A stretch of DNA of 5,391 bases from Balneolaceae bacterium (GTDB taxonomy: Bacteria > Bacteroidota > Rhodothermia > Balneolales > Balneolaceae): the NCBI GenBank assembly GCA_007129085.1, contig SKWF01000212.1, positions 1 to 5,391 of the forward strand. The letters run 5' to 3'. Both the position numbers and the translations under genes were made by a program. Below are positions 1 to 5,391 of this stretch, piece by piece; within the stretch, counting starts at the first letter, position 1, and every line of letters starts with the position of its first letter. The notes beneath the pieces were generated by a model. The model saw only the letters and a list, made by a program, of their open reading frames with translations. It did no database searches and was not told where the DNA came from.

Positions 1-54
1 ATAATTTCTTCTATTATTTTACCTCGGTATGTTTTAAAAATATTCTGTAACTGT

Positions 55-594
55 ATGGACTATTCGGGGTTAGTGTATGCTATTCAAAATGGAGATGAGC
101 GTGAAGCCAATCGGCTTTGCGCTGAAGCCACCCCTATATTAAAGAAATACCTGATATTGAATGTCGGAGCTTCTAATGCAGATGCCGACGATGCCATTCA
201 ACGAATGTTTGAGTACATCATCAAAAAAATCCTGGATGATGATATTGAAAACCCACACGGATTACTGCAGTATATGCTTACTACCTCCCGCCACAGCTAC
301 TACAAAATTTTAAAGCAACGGGAACGTAAACTGAATGAAGATCTGCAAGATGAACCCCCTCGCAGCCGTGATCAATTTTGGGAGATTGTTGAAAATGAAG
401 AGCAAGAAATCTTGCAGAAATGCTATGAAAAAATGAATTCCGGTTATCAGGAATTTTTCTCCTTTTTATACAAATTTCCCGGTGCTGAGGCCGCCGATGC
501 TGCCGAGTATTTTGGTATATCTAACAGTAACGCCTGGGCACGTAAAAGCAGGGTTGTAAAACAGTTGAGACAGTGTGCGAAAAGTTTTTATTAA
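55..594 (+). CDS. ECF-type RNA polymerase sigma factor, divergent
   Basis: This 179-residue protein has the size and two-domain layout of an extracytoplasmic-function sigma factor, which directs RNA polymerase to a small set of promoters. Residues about 8-92 resemble sigma region 2: an acidic DADDAIQRMFEYI helix (43-55) matches the core-binding segment, and a later helix ends in the basic KQRERK (87-92). Residues about 113-175 resemble region 4, with a helix-turn-helix around 146-172 (AADAAEYFGIS, then NAWARKSRVVKQL). The usual tryptophan-rich promoter-melting segment is weak, so the protein is a distant member. The reading frame is open to the window edge upstream of ATG 55, but those codons do not look sigma-like, so ATG 55 is preferred. 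No Shine-Dalgarno sequence is visible. The next gene, 78 bases on, looks like its membrane regulator. Family assignment is fairly sure; target promoters are unknown. Confidence 0.83.
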   Translation: MDYSGLVYAIQNGDEREANRLCAEATPILKKYLILNVGASNADADDAIQRMFEYIIKKILDDDIENPHGLLQYMLTTSRHSYYKILKQRERKLNEDLQDEPPRSRDQFWEIVENEEQEILQKCYEKMNSGYQEFFSFLYKFPGAEAADAAEYFGISNSNAWARKSRVVKQLRQCAKSFY

Positions 595-638
595 AAATTG
601 AAAAAACAGTGTAAGGAATCGGGCTCGAAAGGTTCATA

Positions 639-650
639 CTTGTAGACAAG
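639..650. promoter_or_regulatory. Short dyad between sigma and anti-sigma genes
   Basis: CTTGT and ACAAG are perfect complements separated by AG, 23 bases before the next start codon. An outer GCT/AGC match (623-625 and 651-653) could add to a hairpin across a large bulge. It may be an operator or a hairpin that sets the expression ratio of the two genes. A 5-bp arm can also arise by chance. Confidence 0.2.
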
Positions 651-672
651 AGCATATCAAGAAAAACCGATT

Positions 673-1467
673 ATGACAGAAGAAGAAATCAGCAGACAAA
701 TTACCCGCTATATAAAAGACAAACTCACCGACAGTGAGGTTGATGAACTCTGGATTGAGTTTCTAAAAAACCCGGAGATGTTCGAACAATTTGAGGTCGA
801 ATATAATATAGCGGACCTTTTTATAAACAAGGGGTACAGTATAGAAAATGACAATAACACCGTTCGCGAGCCGGTAACTAAAAAATATCGCGGATGGATA
901 TATGCCGCTGCAGCTGCAGTTCTAATCGCGGTTGGCATTCAATTTTTTATCACGTCCCAAACCGATTCGATTTCTAAATATGCGGTAGCCAAAATAGATT
1001 CCACAGAATTATTGGGGGCAGATGTTTACAGAACCGACGACGAAGACGTTGAGGAGATGGACATTGAGTTGAATAAAGCGCTCGCGCTCGCCCTAAACGA
1101 AGAGAGTAAAACAGCAATTCTACAATTTGAAAATTTACTTGATGAGAGTCCAAACCATGAACAGAAAGTGCGGATTTACCTTAATCTCGGAATTTTACGC
1201 TACAACAATGCTGAGTATGAACAATCAACCAAAGAGTTTTTAAAACTGCTCGAGATAAATAACCTTCCAGACCATGTTGAAGAAGCAGCATGGTGGTTTT
1301 TGGGAAACGCCCAGCTGAACCTCCAAAATCTTGAGGGTGCCAGGGATTCCGTTTTCAACGCCTACCAACTGGATGGGCGATTTAATGAACCTGCACTTTC
1401 CCTGCTTAATCGAATCGATCAAGAGTTGGAAAAAGAGAATGATTCCATATCAGAGAATACCATGTAG
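673..1467 (+). CDS. Membrane-anchored TPR protein, putative anti-sigma factor
   Basis: This 264-residue protein has three parts. Residues 1-50 form an acidic helical segment (ITRYIKDKLTDSEVDELW, then NPEMFEQF) that follows the pattern of the cytoplasmic sigma-binding region of FecR/RskA-like anti-sigma factors. There is no cysteine anywhere, so it cannot be a zinc-binding (ZAS) type. Basic residues KKYR (70-73) precede one transmembrane helix at about 74-94, which predicts N-terminus inside and C-terminus in the periplasm. Residues about 135-236 form roughly three tetratricopeptide-like helical pairs, the clearest at 166-196 (LNLGILRYNNAEYEQSTKEFLKLLEIN) and 202-236. TPRs usually bind other proteins. 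Position just behind a sigma gene supports a role holding that sigma factor at the membrane until a periplasmic signal arrives; this is inference. A TPR membrane scaffold with no sigma role is the main alternative. No clear Shine-Dalgarno sequence precedes the ATG. Confidence 0.7.
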   Translation: MTEEEISRQITRYIKDKLTDSEVDELWIEFLKNPEMFEQFEVEYNIADLFINKGYSIENDNNTVREPVTKKYRGWIYAAAAAVLIAVGIQFFITSQTDSISKYAVAKIDSTELLGADVYRTDDEDVEEMDIELNKALALALNEESKTAILQFENLLDESPNHEQKVRIYLNLGILRYNNAEYEQSTKEFLKLLEINNLPDHVEEAAWWFLGNAQLNLQNLEGARDSVFNAYQLDGRFNEPALSLLNRIDQELEKENDSISENTM

Positions 1468-1510
1468 CCGATAGAACTGTTGGCTTCTAATCCTATTCAT
1501 TTTCAGGCCT

Positions 1511-1539
1511 CCCATACCTAATAAATTTACAAGTATGGG
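1511..1539 (+). terminator. Possible terminator hairpin after the TPR gene
   Basis: CCCATAC (1511-1517) and GTATGGG (1533-1539) form a perfect 7-bp stem over a 15-base AT-rich loop, 43 bases past the stop codon. The downstream side begins TTTAGTGTTTA, which is T-rich but not a clean T run. The position suits the end of the sigma/TPR transcript. The long loop and weak tail keep confidence moderate. Confidence 0.4.
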
Positions 1540-1576
1540 TTTAGTGTTTATCCTCTCACCGTTAATTCCCCTCTTC

Positions 1577-1594
1577 TGTATATATTTGTATATA
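1577..1594 (+). promoter_or_regulatory. Tandem TGTATATA repeat with Bacteroidota-type -7 match
   Basis: TGTATATA occurs twice, at 1577-1584 and 1587-1594, exactly 10 bp apart, which is about one helical turn. The overlapping TATATTTG (1581-1588) matches the TAnnTTTG -7 element known from Bacteroidota promoters. No matching TTTG element lies at the right distance upstream. It could be a distal promoter for ruvB or a protein-binding site; an AT-rich chance match is also possible. Confidence 0.3.
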
Positions 1595-1678
1595 GGTCAA
1601 TAGTTGCACTTGCTATTTTGATCGCCTGTAGAGCTCTTTCTGTTTTCTCCTTTACGAGAAAGCTTATTATACAATTTC

Positions 1679-1735
1679 GTTGAAAGTTACCTATAATTGA
1701 ATAGCCAATTTTCAACAACGTATGTAACCTTCAAC
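1679..1735 (+). promoter_or_regulatory. Long inverted repeat bracketing TATAAT, next to ruvB start
   Basis: GTTGAAAGTTAC (1679-1690) and GTAACCTTCAAC (1724-1735) are complementary at 11 of 12 positions. The right arm ends one base before the ruvB GTG codon. A third, shorter partner, TTTCAAC (1710-1716), pairs perfectly with 1679-1685, so two folds compete for the left arm. The intervening sequence holds TATAAT (1692-1697), a perfect -10 hexamer, though no -35 box is seen at normal spacing. If transcription starts upstream, the hairpin would limit ribosome access to ruvB. If it starts just after TATAAT, the arms would act as DNA operator half-sites. The arms are seen directly; the function is inferred. 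Confidence 0.4.
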
Positions 1736-1736
1736 T

Positions 1737-2756
1737 GTGCAAAATCCATTGCTAAATCCAGAAGATAAAGAGCCGGTAATTGAGGAATCGCTGCGTCCAT
1801 CCTCCCTTGATGAATTTGTTGGGCAGAAAAAAGCGATTAATAACCTCCATGTGTTTGTTGAGGCTGCCAAAAAGCGAGGCGAGGCTCTCGACCACGTTAT
1901 TTTATCCGGGCCACCCGGGCTGGGAAAAACCACGCTGGCGTATATTATCTCGAAGGAGATGGGGGTACAGATCAAACCGACAACCGGACCGGTTCTGGAA
2001 AAACCGGGCGATTTGGCGGGAATGCTCACCAATCTGGAAGAGGGGGACGTACTTTTTATTGATGAAATTCACCGGTTGAATCCGGTGATTGAGGAGTATC
2101 TCTATTCTGCCATGGAAGATTTTAAGCTCGATATTGTGATTGACTCGGGGCCGAATGCCCGCAGCGTACAAATTGAGCTGAACCACTTTACACTGGTTGG
2201 AGCCACCACCCGTAAAGGACTGCTTACCGCTCCGCTGCGTGCACGTTTTGGAATTGATATGCGGCTGGACTATTACGATGTGGAGCTGCTGCAGAGAATT
2301 GCTCTGCGTACTGCGCATATTCTCAATTTTGGAATTACAGAAAAAGGTGCGCACGAAATTGCACGAAGAAGTCGCGGCACTCCACGAATTGTAAATAAAC
2401 TACTCCGGCGAACACGGGATTTCGCCCAGGTTGACGGACTCACCGAAATTGATGACGCCATAGCCGATAAAGCACTCAATGCACTGGATGTTGATCAAAA
2501 CGGCCTCGACGATATGGATGTTCGAATCTTGAAGGCGATCATCGAAAATTACAGCGGCGGGCCGGTAGGGCTTGGCACACTGGCTGTTGCCGTAGGTGAA
2601 GACAAAGGCACCATCGAAGAGGTATATGAACCGTACCTGATAAAAGAGGGGTTTATGCAGCGAACACCAAAAGGCAGAATTGCAGCCGCAAAAGCTTTCC
2701 AATACCTGGGAATTAATCCCGATGACAGTAGCGACGCCAACCTTTTCAATTCATGA
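1737..2756 (+). CDS. ruvB: Holliday junction branch migration DNA helicase RuvB
   Basis: RuvB is the AAA+ motor that, loaded by RuvA, drives branch migration of Holliday junctions during recombination and repair of stalled forks in the cytoplasm. At 339 residues it matches the usual family length. Visible motifs are Walker A GPPGLGKT (58-65), Walker B LFIDEIHR (106-113), sensor 1 GATTR (155-159), the arginine-finger region PLRARFG (166-172), sensor 2 RGTPRI (213-218), and a C-terminal winged-helix domain (about 261-330) with the DNA-contacting RTPKGR (309-314). The start is GTG: an in-frame TAA at 1725-1727 excludes any earlier start beyond 1728, and the protein begins at the expected place for the family. 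No Shine-Dalgarno sequence is present. ruvA and ruvC are not in the window, as is common outside Proteobacteria. The start lies against an inverted repeat that may regulate it. Confidence 0.98.
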   Translation: MQNPLLNPEDKEPVIEESLRPSSLDEFVGQKKAINNLHVFVEAAKKRGEALDHVILSGPPGLGKTTLAYIISKEMGVQIKPTTGPVLEKPGDLAGMLTNLEEGDVLFIDEIHRLNPVIEEYLYSAMEDFKLDIVIDSGPNARSVQIELNHFTLVGATTRKGLLTAPLRARFGIDMRLDYYDVELLQRIALRTAHILNFGITEKGAHEIARRSRGTPRIVNKLLRRTRDFAQVDGLTEIDDAIADKALNALDVDQNGLDDMDVRILKAIIENYSGGPVGLGTLAVAVGEDKGTIEEVYEPYLIKEGFMQRTPKGRIAAAKAFQYLGINPDDSSDANLFNS

Positions 2757-2823
2757 TTCGCACATAAATATTTCGTAGCTTAACGCCCTGTTTTTAACAC
2801 TTATTTTAGATAGCTGCTCAAGA
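2757..2823 (+). promoter_or_regulatory. ruvB-metK spacer
   Basis: This 67-base AT-rich spacer contains TTTTTAACACTTATTTTAGA, which could include a promoter but matches no consensus cleanly. I see no terminator hairpin after ruvB, so read-through into metK is possible. It is too short for a SAM riboswitch, and no Shine-Dalgarno sequence precedes the metK ATG (CTCAAGA only). Confidence 0.25.
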
Positions 2824-3975
2824 ATGAAAAATCTATTTACTTCCGAATCTGTATCCGAAGGTCACCCTGATAAAGTTGCTGATCAAATTTCTGACGCCAT
2901 TCTCGATGAAATGCTCGAGCAGGATCCCAATTCACGTGTTGCCATAGAAACACTTGTCACCACCGGCCTTGCTGTTGTATCCGGCGAGGTTACCACCGAC
3001 GCTTATGTTGATGTACAGGAGCTTGTGCGCGAAGTCATTCGGAATATCGGGTATACAAAGGCGAGCTACCGGTTCGATTCGGAATCCTGCGGTGTGCTCT
3101 CCACCATTCACCAGCAGAGCCCCGACATTGCACAAGGTGTAGATTCATCCGGTAAAAAAAAGCAGGGCGCCGGAGACCAGGGGATGATGTTTGGATATGC
3201 CTCTACCGAAACGGAAGAGTATATGCCGATGACGCTCCAGTATTCTCATAACCTGTTGAAAACACTGGCGCACATTCGCAAAGAGACGGCTTTGATGCCG
3301 TACCTGGGCCCTGACAGCAAAAGCCAGGTAACCGTAGAATATGATGAAAACAATAACCCCCTCAGGATTGATACCATCGTACTCTCCACCCAACATGATG
3401 AAGGAATTTCCCAGGCTCAAATCAGATCAGATATTAAGAAAAACCTGATCTCTGCCGTAATACCGGACAACCTGATGGACGCTAATACCACCCTTCATGT
3501 GAACCCCACCGGTAAATTTGTTATCGGCGGCCCACACAGCGACACCGGACTGACCGGCCGAAAGATTATTGTGGATACCTACGGAGGTCGCGGCGCCCAC
3601 GGTGGCGGCGCATTTTCCGGAAAAGACGCCTCAAAAGTTGACCGTAGTGCAGCGTATGCCGCGCGTCACGTTGCCAAAAATATTGTTGCTGCCGAACTTG
3701 CTGAAGAGTGTCTCGTACAGGTCGCCTACGCAATTGGTGTAGCCGACCCGGTATCCATCAACGTAAATACTTACGGCACCGGAAAAGTTAGCGACCTGCA
3801 ACTGGCAGAAGCCATTAAAAAGACGTTCGACCTCACACCCGCAGGCCTGATAGAACGGCTTGATTTGAAAAAACCCAACTTTTTGGAAACGGCCGCATAC
3901 GGACATTTTGGGCGCAATCAGTTTACATGGGAAAAGCTCGATTATGTAGATAAAATTACCAACGCCGTTAAATAA
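2824..3975 (+). CDS. metK: S-adenosylmethionine synthetase (methionine adenosyltransferase)
   Basis: MetK makes S-adenosylmethionine, phosphate and pyrophosphate from ATP and methionine in the cytoplasm, supplying the cell's main methyl donor. The protein has 383 residues, essentially the length of the E. coli enzyme (384). It starts with the conserved SESVSEGHPDKVADQISDA (7-25), including the catalytic His14 and Asp16. The signature GAGDQGMMFGYA is at 115-126. GPHSDTGLTGRKIIVDTYGG lies at 236-255, and the glycine-rich phosphate-binding loop GGGAFSGKD at 260-268. No key residue is missing and there is no frameshift. The enzyme normally works as a tetramer built from dimers. It follows ruvB by 67 bases in the same direction but has no functional link to it. 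An intrinsic terminator directly follows the stop codon, so the transcript probably ends there. Confidence 0.99.
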   Translation: MKNLFTSESVSEGHPDKVADQISDAILDEMLEQDPNSRVAIETLVTTGLAVVSGEVTTDAYVDVQELVREVIRNIGYTKASYRFDSESCGVLSTIHQQSPDIAQGVDSSGKKKQGAGDQGMMFGYASTETEEYMPMTLQYSHNLLKTLAHIRKETALMPYLGPDSKSQVTVEYDENNNPLRIDTIVLSTQHDEGISQAQIRSDIKKNLISAVIPDNLMDANTTLHVNPTGKFVIGGPHSDTGLTGRKIIVDTYGGRGAHGGGAFSGKDASKVDRSAAYAARHVAKNIVAAELAEECLVQVAYAIGVADPVSINVNTYGTGKVSDLQLAEAIKKTFDLTPAGLIERLDLKKPNFLETAAYGHFGRNQFTWEKLDYVDKITNAVK

Positions 3976-4003
3976 CAGCGGCTGATTTTACTGCTGTCTT
4001 TTT
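3975..4003 (+). terminator. Intrinsic terminator of metK
   Basis: ACAGCGG (3975-3981) pairs with CTGCTGT (3991-3997) in a 7-bp stem with one G·U pair over a 9-base loop, followed at once by CTTTTT (3998-4003). The left arm begins on the last base of the metK stop codon. Stem, T run and position fit a rho-independent terminator. Confidence 0.75.
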
Positions 4004-4033
4004 GCTTTACCGTTACTCTTAAATGAGTAAAGC
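4004..4033 (+). other. Second hairpin with two alternative pairings
   Basis: TTACTC (4013-4018) and GAGTAA (4025-4030) form a perfect 6-bp stem with loop TTAAAT. Alternatively GCTTTAC (4004-4010) pairs perfectly with GTAAAGC (4027-4033). The two pairings share the right arm and exclude each other. The left arm starts immediately after the T run of the metK terminator. It may back up that terminator or belong to the leader of the next gene. Confidence 0.4.
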
Positions 4034-4056
4034 TATCCACCTTACGATTTATTACA

Positions 4057-4090
4057 TACTGCAATTTCAGATGCTCAAGAAATTGTAGTA
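4057..4090 (+). promoter_or_regulatory. 12-bp inverted repeat upstream of amidohydrolase
   Basis: TACTGCAATTTC (4057-4068) pairs with GAAATTGTAGTA (4079-4090) along all 12 positions, with one G·U pair, over a 10-base loop. It is the longest stem in the window. No T run follows on either strand, so it is not a standard terminator. It ends 20 bases before the ribosome binding site, which suits a leader hairpin stabilising the mRNA or an operator. No protein or ligand can be named from the sequence. Confidence 0.5.
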
Positions 4091-4110
4091 CAATAAAGCA
4101 CTTAATCAAA

Positions 4111-4120
4111 AAGAAGGTGA
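4111..4120 (+). promoter_or_regulatory. Strong ribosome binding site of the amidohydrolase
   Basis: AAGAAGGTGA contains AGGTGA, close to the ideal Shine-Dalgarno core, and lies 6 bases before ATG 4127. It fixes that start codon. None of the other four genes here has a comparable site. Confidence 0.75.
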
Positions 4121-4126
4121 ATAGTT

Positions 4127-5391
4127 ATGAAAAACACAGTTACAATAATTTTGGGACTGCTTTTTGGCCTGATCAGCTCACAGGCTATAGCACAAGATCA
4201 ACCAAAGGCATTTCAAGGAGCTGAAATTATACCGGTAGTGGGTGATCCCATTCCCGATGGAACCCTGGTTGTTCAGCACGGCGAAATAATCGCTGTTGGC
4301 GCAACCGGCTCGGTACCCATCCCTGATGATGCCGACGTGATAGACGCAAGCGGCAAAGTAATCATGCCGGGACTGGTAGACAGCCACTCGCACATTGGCG
4401 AAGGTGATGGAGGGGACGGATCATCTGCTCTACACCCCGATGTTCGAATTATGGATACTATCAACCCGACGAGCGATTCATTTAAACATGCTCTTGCCGG
4501 CGGAATTACCTCGGTAAACGTTATGCCGGGATCGGGTCATCTGCTCAGTGGTCAAACCGTGTACCTAAAACTGCGCGACGCCAATAAAATTGAAGATATG
4601 CTCATTTATGTCGACGAAGAAGCCGGTATTTACGGCGGAATAAAAATGGCCAACGGCACAAACTCCATCCGCACAAATGGCCCATTCCCTGGCACCCGGG
4701 CGAAATCTTCTGCAATGGTGAGAAATCTATACATCCAGGCGCAGGAGTATAAAGCAAAAATTGATGCCGCCGATGGTGACCCTGATGAAATGCCATCACG
4801 CAATCTGCAGATGGAAGCCCTCGTGGAAGTTCTGGAAGGGAAGCGAATTGTTCACAACCACACACACCGCCACGATGATATTTTAACCGCCATTCGTCTT
4901 GCTGATGAATTTGGCTACCGCATGGTTCTCCACCATGTAAGTGAAGGCGGGCAAGTGGCAGATGAAATTGCAGCATCCGGTTACCCATCATCTATTATTG
5001 TACTGGATACCCCCGGTGGAAAACACGAAGCCATTAATCTGGATTATGAAATCGGGCCTAAACTGGAAGAGGCCGGGGCTGATGTAGCTTATCATACCGA
5101 TCACCCCATTACCGATTCCCGACTGTTTTTACGATCCGGTGCATTTGGCGTTCGGGCCGGCATGAGCCGGGAAGCCGCACTGGAAGCCTTAACGATTGCC
5201 AACGCCCGAATGATGGATATGGAAGATCGCGTCGGTTCCCTTGAAGAGGGGAAAGATGCCGACTTCATCATCCTTAATGGAGATCCCTTTAGCGTTTATA
5301 CCCAAGTACAGGAAACCTGGATTGAGGGTAAAAAAGTGTGGGATCGTTCAAACCCTGAGGACCGAAAATTTGCAACCGGCGGTGATTACGA
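4127..5391 (+). CDS. Exported metal-dependent amidohydrolase, imidazolonepropionase-like, 3' end cut
   Basis: The frame runs 421 codons to the window edge without a stop. Residues 1-22 form a signal peptide (MKN, a hydrophobic stretch to about residue 18, then AIA before QDQ), so the enzyme is probably periplasmic. A small beta domain (about 28-78) leads into a TIM barrel with the first metal site HSH (87-89) after PGLVDS, the lysine in GIKMANGTN (Lys173), a histidine cluster HNHTHRHDD (243-251), LHHVSEG (268-274), and the catalytic aspartate in HTDHP (Asp325). A closing beta segment follows (VGSLEEGKDADFIIL at 369-383, then WIEGKKVWDR at 398-407). This order is typical of the amidohydrolase superfamily, which hydrolyses C-N bonds in cyclic or linear amides. 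The substrate cannot be told from sequence; peptide-like or cyclic imide substrates are possible. The family pattern suggests few residues are missing. A strong Shine-Dalgarno sequence supports ATG 4127. Confidence 0.93.
   Translation, partial: MKNTVTIILGLLFGLISSQAIAQDQPKAFQGAEIIPVVGDPIPDGTLVVQHGEIIAVGATGSVPIPDDADVIDASGKVIMPGLVDSHSHIGEGDGGDGSSALHPDVRIMDTINPTSDSFKHALAGGITSVNVMPGSGHLLSGQTVYLKLRDANKIEDMLIYVDEEAGIYGGIKMANGTNSIRTNGPFPGTRAKSSAMVRNLYIQAQEYKAKIDAADGDPDEMPSRNLQMEALVEVLEGKRIVHNHTHRHDDILTAIRLADEFGYRMVLHHVSEGGQVADEIAASGYPSSIIVLDTPGGKHEAINLDYEIGPKLEEAGADVAYHTDHPITDSRLFLRSGAFGVRAGMSREAALEALTIANARMMDMEDRVGSLEEGKDADFIILNGDPFSVYTQVQETWIEGKKVWDRSNPEDRKFATGGDY

Noticed and set aside
1..54. Possible upstream extension of the sigma factor, since its frame has no stop before ATG 55
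   Set aside because: The 18 codons are hydrophobic and AT-driven, contain no ATG, GTG or TTG start in frame, and add nothing sigma-like; a start before the window cannot be fully excluded.
708..938. Open frame on the minus strand opposite the TPR gene
   Set aside because: It lies wholly within a better-supported gene on the other strand and has no recognisable domain; the same holds for the other minus-strand frames under ruvB, metK and the amidohydrolase.
1630..1662. CTTTCT/AGAAAG stem and AGAGCTCT palindrome in the gap before ruvB
   Set aside because: Six-base arms with a 15-base loop and short palindromes are common in AT-rich spacers; there is no T run or spacing to support a function.
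1680..1697. TTGAAA and TATAAT as a sigma-70 promoter pair
   Set aside because: The boxes are only 6 bases apart instead of about 17, so they cannot act as a pair; TATAAT alone remains a weak candidate.
2069..2088. Hairpin TCACCGG/CCGGTGA inside ruvB
   Set aside because: The stem falls in the conserved codons for HRLNPV just after Walker B, so coding constraint explains it; no T run follows.
2757..2823. SAM riboswitch before metK
   Set aside because: The spacer is only 67 bases and shows no set of paired arms like those of SAM riboswitch classes.
2815..2824. TGCTCAAGAA shared by the metK leader and 4072-4081
   Set aside because: A 10-base match is expected several times by chance in a window of this size, and the two copies sit in different contexts.
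1..5391. CRISPR array, tRNA, rRNA, insertion sequence or attachment site
   Set aside because: No regularly spaced repeats, cloverleaf-like segments, transposase-like frames or flanking terminal repeats were seen on either strand.

Overview
The window reads as chromosome from a Gram-negative bacterium, most likely of the Bacteroidota/Balneolota group. That placement is inference. It rests on the general look of RuvB, MetK and the exported amidohydrolase, on Bacteroidota-style promoter-like AT motifs, and on the lack of a Shine-Dalgarno sequence before four of the five genes. No marker gene or RNA gene is present to fix it. All five genes lie on the + strand and occupy most of the window.

Left part (1-1540): a small, divergent ECF-type sigma factor (55-594) is followed after 78 bases by a single-pass membrane protein (673-1467). 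The second protein has an anti-sigma-like helical N-terminus inside the cell and tetratricopeptide-like repeats outside it. Together they look like a sigma/anti-sigma signalling pair whose sensor end is a TPR scaffold. A possible terminator hairpin follows at 1511-1539.

Middle (1468-3975): a 269-base gap rich in promoter-like and dyad sequence leads to ruvB (1737-2756, GTG start), the Holliday-junction branch-migration motor. After 67 bases comes metK (2824-3975), S-adenosylmethionine synthetase. Both are full length with intact catalytic motifs. They share direction but no pathway, so co-transcription is possible but not shown. metK ends in a convincing intrinsic terminator.

Right part (3976-5391): a 151-base gap holds three successive hairpins, the last with a 12-bp stem. 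It is followed by the only strong ribosome binding site in the window and by an exported, metal-dependent amidohydrolase of the imidazolonepropionase-like group. The window edge cuts this gene close to its expected end.

Most of the window is ordinary housekeeping sequence. The points worth a second look are the TPR-bearing putative anti-sigma factor, the GTTGAA/TTCAAC dyads around the ruvB start, and the stacked hairpins before the amidohydrolase. I found no mobile element, CRISPR array, tRNA or rRNA, and no evidence of a wholly new system.
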